Below are positions 59,050-64,000 of a stretch of DNA of 64,000 bases, piece by piece. A program made the translations under genes and the position numbers. Below the pieces are notes generated by a model. The model was given only the letters and a program-made list of their open reading frames with translations, searched no databases and was not told the origin of the DNA. The stretch covers positions 1 to 64,000 of the forward strand of contig JANTQF010000031.1 of the NCBI GenBank assembly GCA_032988165.1, given 5' to 3'. Origin of the DNA: Emmonsiellopsis sp. PD_33. Its lineage: Eukaryota; Ascomycota; Eurotiomycetes; Onygenales; Ajellomycetaceae. Each line of letters begins with the position of its first letter. Position 1 is the stretch's first letter.

Positions 59050-61331
59050 ATGGCACCCTCGCAGCTACAGAAGCCTCCCCAAGCCCCGCCCGTCTTCACT
59101 GCGACTCCCGACTCTCTGATCGCCGATACCAACCGTATCATCGCCAACTCCCGCAAGGTGCAGGATGAAATCGCCAAAAACGTCACTGCCGAGCTGGCCA
59201 CCTTTGACAATGTCCTCCTACCCATGGCATACGACGAGAACTCAATGGCCCTCGAGTCACACATCCTGGGTTTCTACCAGGCGGTATCTACCGACAGCAA
59301 GCTGCGGGATGCTTCCACCGAGGCCGAGAAGCTGATGGACGATTTCGCCATCGAATCATCCATGCGTGAGGATCTGTTCCAGCTGGTTGCTGCCGCGTTG
59401 AAGAAGGGCGATAAGCTGGATCCCGAGTCCCAGAAATTACTGGAGAAGGAACACAAGGATTACATTCGCAATGGCCTGGGACTGCCCGCCGGACCTCAGC
59501 GGGATAGGTTCAAGGAGATCAAGAAACGGCTGAGCCAGATAAGCATCGAATTCCAGAAGAACCTGAACGAGGAGAATGGCGGATTGTGGTTCACCCGTGA
59601 CGAGCTGGATGGTGTTCCTGAAGATGTCCTCTCTGGGCTGAAGAAGGGCGAGGGCGAGAACGAAGGAAAGCTTCGCCTGAGCTTCAAGTACCCAGATTTG
59701 TTCCCGACCTTGAAGTATGCAACCAATCCTGAGACACGGAAGAAGGTTTCGATTGCCAACGAGAACAAGTGCAACCAGAACGTCCCGTTGTTCAAGGAAG
59801 CTGTCGTCCTCAGAGATGAGGCTGCTCGGCTGCTCGGCTACCCAAACCATGCGACCTTTAGAATTGAGGATAAGATGGCAAAGACCCCAAAGACCGTCGA
59901 TGATTTCCTTGGTGACTTGCGCTCCAGGCTGAAGGCCGGTGGCCAAAAGGAGATTGAGACCCTCAAAGCACTCAAGGCCGCCGATATTGCATCCCGGACT
60001 CCAGGCCAAGCTTTTGATGGTAGATACTACTTGTGGGATCACCGCTTTTACGACCGGATGATGCTAGAGAGGGATTATTCTATTAACCACCAATTGATCG
60101 CTGAGTATTTCCCCTTGCAAACTACGATCCGAGGAATGTTGAAGATTTTCGAAGAGTTGTTTGGCCTCGTCTTCGTTGAGATTACGGGAGAGGAGCGAAA
60201 CAAGATCTCTGAGACCGGCAAGGGTAGTGATATTGTTTGGCATGAGGAAGTCCAAGTATTCAGTGTTTGGGACGACGAAGGCGAGGGGAACGGGTTTGTG
60301 GGATATCTGTACCTCGACCTGTTTCCAAGAGACGGGAAGTACGGCCATGCTGCAAACTTCAACCTGCAACCCGTAAGTTATACCCCTCCAATGACGTTTT
60401 ACTTGGACGTCGGCTAATAATATCTTCCAGGGTTTCATCACCAAAGACGGAAAACGTCGCTACCCCGCCACGGCTCTGGTGTGCAACTTCTCCAAACCCA
60501 CTGCAAAGAAGCCTAGTTTATTGAAGCATGATGAAGTTGTGACTCTGTTCCACGAGCTTGGTCACGGAATCCACGATCTTGTTTCGAAGACGATTTACTC
60601 TCGCTTCCATGGCACAAACACCGTCCGCGACTTCGTCGAAGCACCTAGTCAAATGCTAGAGAACTGGTGCTGGACTCCCTCGCAGCTCAAGTCCCTTAGC
60701 CACCACTATTCCACGCTCTCAAATGAGTATCTCGAGGCATGGAAGGAGCAAGCAGGCGACAAGCCTCAGCCCGAACAGAAGATCCCCGATGAACTGATCA
60801 CCAACCTGATCAACGCGAAGCATGTAAACGACGCCTTGTTCAACCTGCGCCAGCTTCACTTTGGCATCTTCGATATGACTGTGCACGAGCCTGTTGACCA
60901 TGAGGCGATTACGAACATGGATATCTCTGAGAAATACAACTCCCTCCGCAAGGAGATTGCCCAACTCGACGGACCTGAGGTCCTTGGTGGAGGATCCAAC
61001 TGGGGTAATGGACAAGCCACATTCGGCCATCTTATCGGAGGTTACGACGCTGGATATTATGGTTACCTGAGGTTCGTTTTGCGCTCTAGATAATCTATCT
61101 ATCTTTAACTTATCACTAACTCATTTCCACCGCAGCTCCCAAGTTTACTCGGCAGACATGTTCTACTCCGTCTTCAAAGCGGACCCCATGAACCCCAAGG
61201 AAGGGCGACGATACCGACACACTGTCCTGGAGCGTGGTGGTAGCCAAGAGGAGATGAAGACTCTTGAGGACTTCTTGGGCCGCGCACCTAGCACCGATGC
61301 ATTCTACAGGGAGCTTGGGCTGCTCAAATAG
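59050..61331 (+). CDS. PRD1: M3-family metallopeptidase, saccharolysin/thimet oligopeptidase type
   Basis: A zinc oligopeptidase that trims short peptides, including spent targeting peptides, in cytosol and mitochondria (Prd1 family). Three exons: 59050-60372, 60431-61071 and 61136-61331, giving 719 residues. The active site HELGHGIH is at 482-489, and the third zinc ligand is E511 in FVEAPSQMLENW, 29 residues after the first His as in thimet oligopeptidase. Near the C-terminus GGYDAGYYGYL and YSADMF are family hallmarks, as is the length. The first ATG gives MAPSQLQKPP. The open frame upstream encodes a Ser/Arg/Ala stretch (ASISISSRRPLTTAA) that looks like a mitochondrial presequence. An exon with an ATG may be missed, or a near-cognate start may be used. 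Confidence 0.94.
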
Positions 61332-61976
61332 TTGAAGGCAGGGAAGGCCTTTCGGCATTTCAACATATGTGGCCTAGCTTTTTTGAGTATCTGTAGACTA
61401 GATAGTCTTGCCACGCTTCTTGTGGGCAGATTTCATATTAAGGGCCGGTAAATTTCAAATTAAAAAAATTTCATTACGATTTCAATTTTTATCCATACTG
61501 CCTACATCGATCTGCGCCGAGGTCCATAACTACCTCCCCCAGCTACCCAGCGGGTATCATGGGGAATTGCCTTCGAGGTATTCTAGGTAGAGTTTAGTGT
61601 CATCCTGTTCAGGTTTGACTAGCTCAACATCACTCCATTCTGGACTACAAACCCCCTCCTCCCGCCGCTCCAACATCTTCTCCAACATCTTCTCTCCATG
61701 AACGGCACTGTAGGATAACTACCCACATGATCGCCCGATTGCCGGGGCTGAAACGCTGGGCGCTTAGCCACCAAGTGGCAAGCGCCCGGGCTTAACCACT
61801 GGAGTCTGGCAGTCATTAACCGCTGTGTCGCACTGACGATATGCCGTCATAACATATAACATCATATTCATTAGTTGCTCTGCCCAAAGCCAGAGACAGG
61901 GTCTATCCAACACTTACCTTATCAGATCTTCACCACCAAATCCAACACGCAGTACAACTCAAGGCACCTTGTTTGA
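61332..61976. other. Intergenic
   Basis: No gene is supported. The left part holds the 3' end of the peptidase transcript. The pair of similar words CTCCAACATCTTCTCC at 61669-61692 is a small direct repeat. The right end holds the promoter of the next gene. Confidence 0.4.
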
Positions 61977-63120
61977 ATGATGGCAGATCAACCCACACCG
62001 CCTGGTCCCACGCAAGTTGCACTTGAGAATATTGCCGCAGAACACTATGCAGCCTTAAAGCTGGCCATGTCCAAGATACTGTCCACTTCCCTCGCAACTG
62101 AGACTTTTGCCCAAATTGTTGACGGTCTCCCAACTCGTGACGTTTACGTAGACTACTATAACTCACATCGACCAGATTTCGAAGAAAACCTCGTCCCGAG
62201 CCCGCCTGCGATAGATGCAGTTGAGTCCTATTGCAAGAAATTTGATATTAGCTGCTTTCAAGTTGACGCAAATGTGATTATTCTTCCCCTTTAATACAGC
62301 GCCTCGGATTGGTATTGCAAATACTAAAAAAAAACGGAACTACCTAGGTTGCGCAGGCATATCAGAATGCCAGCAGCGGCTCAAAGGAATTTAACCTGAG
62401 GTTGATAGAGATTCTGGCCATTCTCTGCCACGAGATTGCTGTCTCTCTGTATACCGCGTATGATGGCGGCCTTCGAAAACCTGATTCTGCAGAAGTTTAT
62501 CGCCAAATGCCGAAGCCGCGTGTGCTGCCCCTTGGCAAACCGCAACCCGTGAAGCTGAAGCCTGCGGAGCTGTTCCATCCATACTACCAGGACTGGCAAC
62601 AGTATCCCCATGGAATTGCAGATATTGTCGGATATTGGGCGGAATACCGCCTATTTGGTGGCGTAGTTTTGTTTGATCGTGGGCAGACTGGATTGGAAGT
62701 ACGGGATCCGCTCCCTGGTTTTCTCTCCAGCCCCGGCCTGTGGTTTTGAATCGATTTGCTGATTTTTGTTTCTAGTGTAAGGATATCTTTATCCATCCTG
62801 TAGGAATCAGCTATATATTTCAGCTTTCAGATACGCAGATTGAGAACTTCATGAGCTTCCTGTTCTCGGACCGGACACGGGACCCGTCTGCATCTCTCAC
62901 AGCGCCAGAACACATGCGATTCAAAGCTGAGAAGTATGCAAGACGCATAGAGCCTTATGATGCAATCGTGCATCTCAATATCTACCGCGACAAGTACGAG
63001 CGCAAAATTCCCGAGCAAAGGCCGCGGCGCTGCGTTGTTCTGGCGGAAGATGTTATGCCAGACTATAGAGAAGCTCTTTTGGATCTTGCCGAACGTACGC
63101 GGGCCCAAAGGAATGAGTAG
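61977..63120 (+). CDS. Conserved fungal protein of unknown function
   Basis: Three exons, 61977-62273, 62348-62698 and 62776-63120, giving 330 residues; both introns keep the frame (phase 0, TAG acceptors). No catalytic domain is recognised. Residues 1-100 are helical (HYAALKLAMSKI; AIDAVESYCKKF). The middle has FHPYYQDWQQYPHGIADIVGYWAEYRLFGGVVLFDRGQTGLECKDIFIHP, a pattern I have seen in other ascomycete hypothetical proteins (VLFDRG then a conserved Cys after the splice). The C-terminus is a charged helical tail ending ALLDLAERTRAQRNE. There is no signal peptide and no membrane segment, so it is probably cytosolic or nuclear. Two tandem ATG codons open the frame; either may be used. Confidence 0.75.
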
Positions 63121-64000
63121 CAAGTGTTTGAGGGGTGCGCGAGATGGCGCGCGAGTGATTCAAACGGCCTTGAGCATTACCAGCTGAAGCTTAAGGAGTC
63201 GAGTAGCTGGGTTTTCGGATTATTAGATTGGATGCTGCGTTCTGTCCGGTTATCTGACGACTTAATCAAATGCAACTGTCTATCCCTTTCTCTTTTTATT
63301 TATTTTATGTCTGCGTTGCTTCCTTTATATTTGGTTCTAGGAAAGTAGCCTCATGCTCTCCTTGATTAGTAGTCTGCGCTAATCAGGGATCACAAAGTGA
63401 TGATTTTCCTAAAGCATGTATTTCACCTGGAATTTGATTTAGTCGCGGGCCAGTTTATACTCTTACTTGTATGTTAGTGAGCTCCTTGTAGTATGCCTCG
63501 TGTGCTTCTACCAAGACCAGGCCATTTATGAGGGATTAACGGCGTGTAATAGAAGCGGCAAATACTTGATGTCGAGAACCTAGATTGAAACTACATTAAA
63601 AAGAGGCACTCGAGTGGCTACCCCCCCACCTTACACACTGTCATAGAGGGACTCGGAGTATTGTCCTGTTCCCCCTTAGACAGCTCTTATCGATAAGAGT
63701 CATGTGACCCAAACCTATCCCCGGCCGATCCAGACGTTTACTTTGCTTCAATCTACTATCCATGGATTTACTCCAGCTTTACTTCCGGTTTACAACTCAC
63801 ATTTCTAAGCCTGGAAATTTCAGTTCGCGCCGATAGCGAACCTCTTCACATCGCATTGACCTATACAATACAAAACCCACGCCACCAACATATCCTTGAG
63901 GCAAAATCAGCACCGCTAAAAAACCCCCGGAATCCTCCCCACAGCACATGCTTGCGAGAACACACTACGATAGCTAGTACCTAGCAAGACGGGCGCTTTA
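63121..64000. other. Right end, no gene assigned
   Basis: I see no coding sequence. The first part is the 3' flank of the preceding gene. Toward 64000 the text is unique and of normal CG content, perhaps the promoter of a gene beyond the window. Confidence 0.35.

Noticed and set aside
1..64000. tRNA or rRNA genes
   Set aside because: I did not see a convincing tRNA A-box/B-box pair or rRNA text while reading; a tRNAscan run would be needed to exclude them.

Overview
This window looks like a chromosome segment of a filamentous ascomycete. The genes are split by short GT-AG introns (about 45-220 bases) with CTAAC or CTGAC branch points. The single-copy genes are typical of Eurotiomycetes: a STRIPAK MOB protein, a purine permease of the UapA/UapC type, a delta-9 desaturase with a fused cytochrome b5, and an M3 oligopeptidase. 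The transposon relics contain no CG dinucleotides that I could find by reading, and there are gene families I associate with dimorphic Onygenales. Together these make an Onygenales genome, possibly Ajellomycetaceae such as Blastomyces or Emmonsia, the best guess. The species is an inference and was not proven.

Layout. 1-2056: no gene I can support. 2057-5442: a divergent pair, MOB3/phocein (-) and the CobW/ZNG1 zinc-chaperone GTPase (+), sharing a 137-base promoter. 5739-13500: a decayed Helitron on the minus strand with a Rep-helicase gene, a second ORF downstream and a small ORF upstream. 13614-16756: a membrane-anchored MOSC protein (-) and a secreted kelch protein (-). 17641-23863: a Myb/SANT-like coiled-coil protein, a RAD51 paralog and an unrecognised protein, all (+). 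23962-24294: a kinase fragment (-). 24797-26691: a six-exon cytochrome P450 (-). 28885-46301: a 17.4-kb nest of transposons. A roughly 2-kb pogo/Fot1-type DNA transposon with 100-base TIRs and a TA duplication was split by a roughly 5.6-kb Ty3/Gypsy element, which was itself split by a 9.8-kb Gypsy element. 48320-49786: delta-9 fatty-acid desaturase (-). 51005-52946: purine permease (-). 56018-58364: an F-box pseudogene (-). 59050-61331: an M3 metallopeptidase (+). 61977-63120: a conserved fungal protein of unknown function (+).

The host genes do not form one pathway; they are mostly independent housekeeping genes with a few lineage-specific ones. The main story is genome defence and decay. 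About 25 kb (roughly 40 percent of the window) is transposon sequence in which every CG appears to have been lost by C-to-T/G-to-A change. The CG-free zones begin and end almost exactly at the transposon ends. The F-box pseudogene shows the same kind of damage (TGA stops explicable as former CGA codons) outside any recognised transposon.

All exon joins were worked out by eye from frame continuity, splice signals and conserved protein motifs. Frame sums were checked for the multi-exon genes, and each total is divisible by three. No database search was possible.
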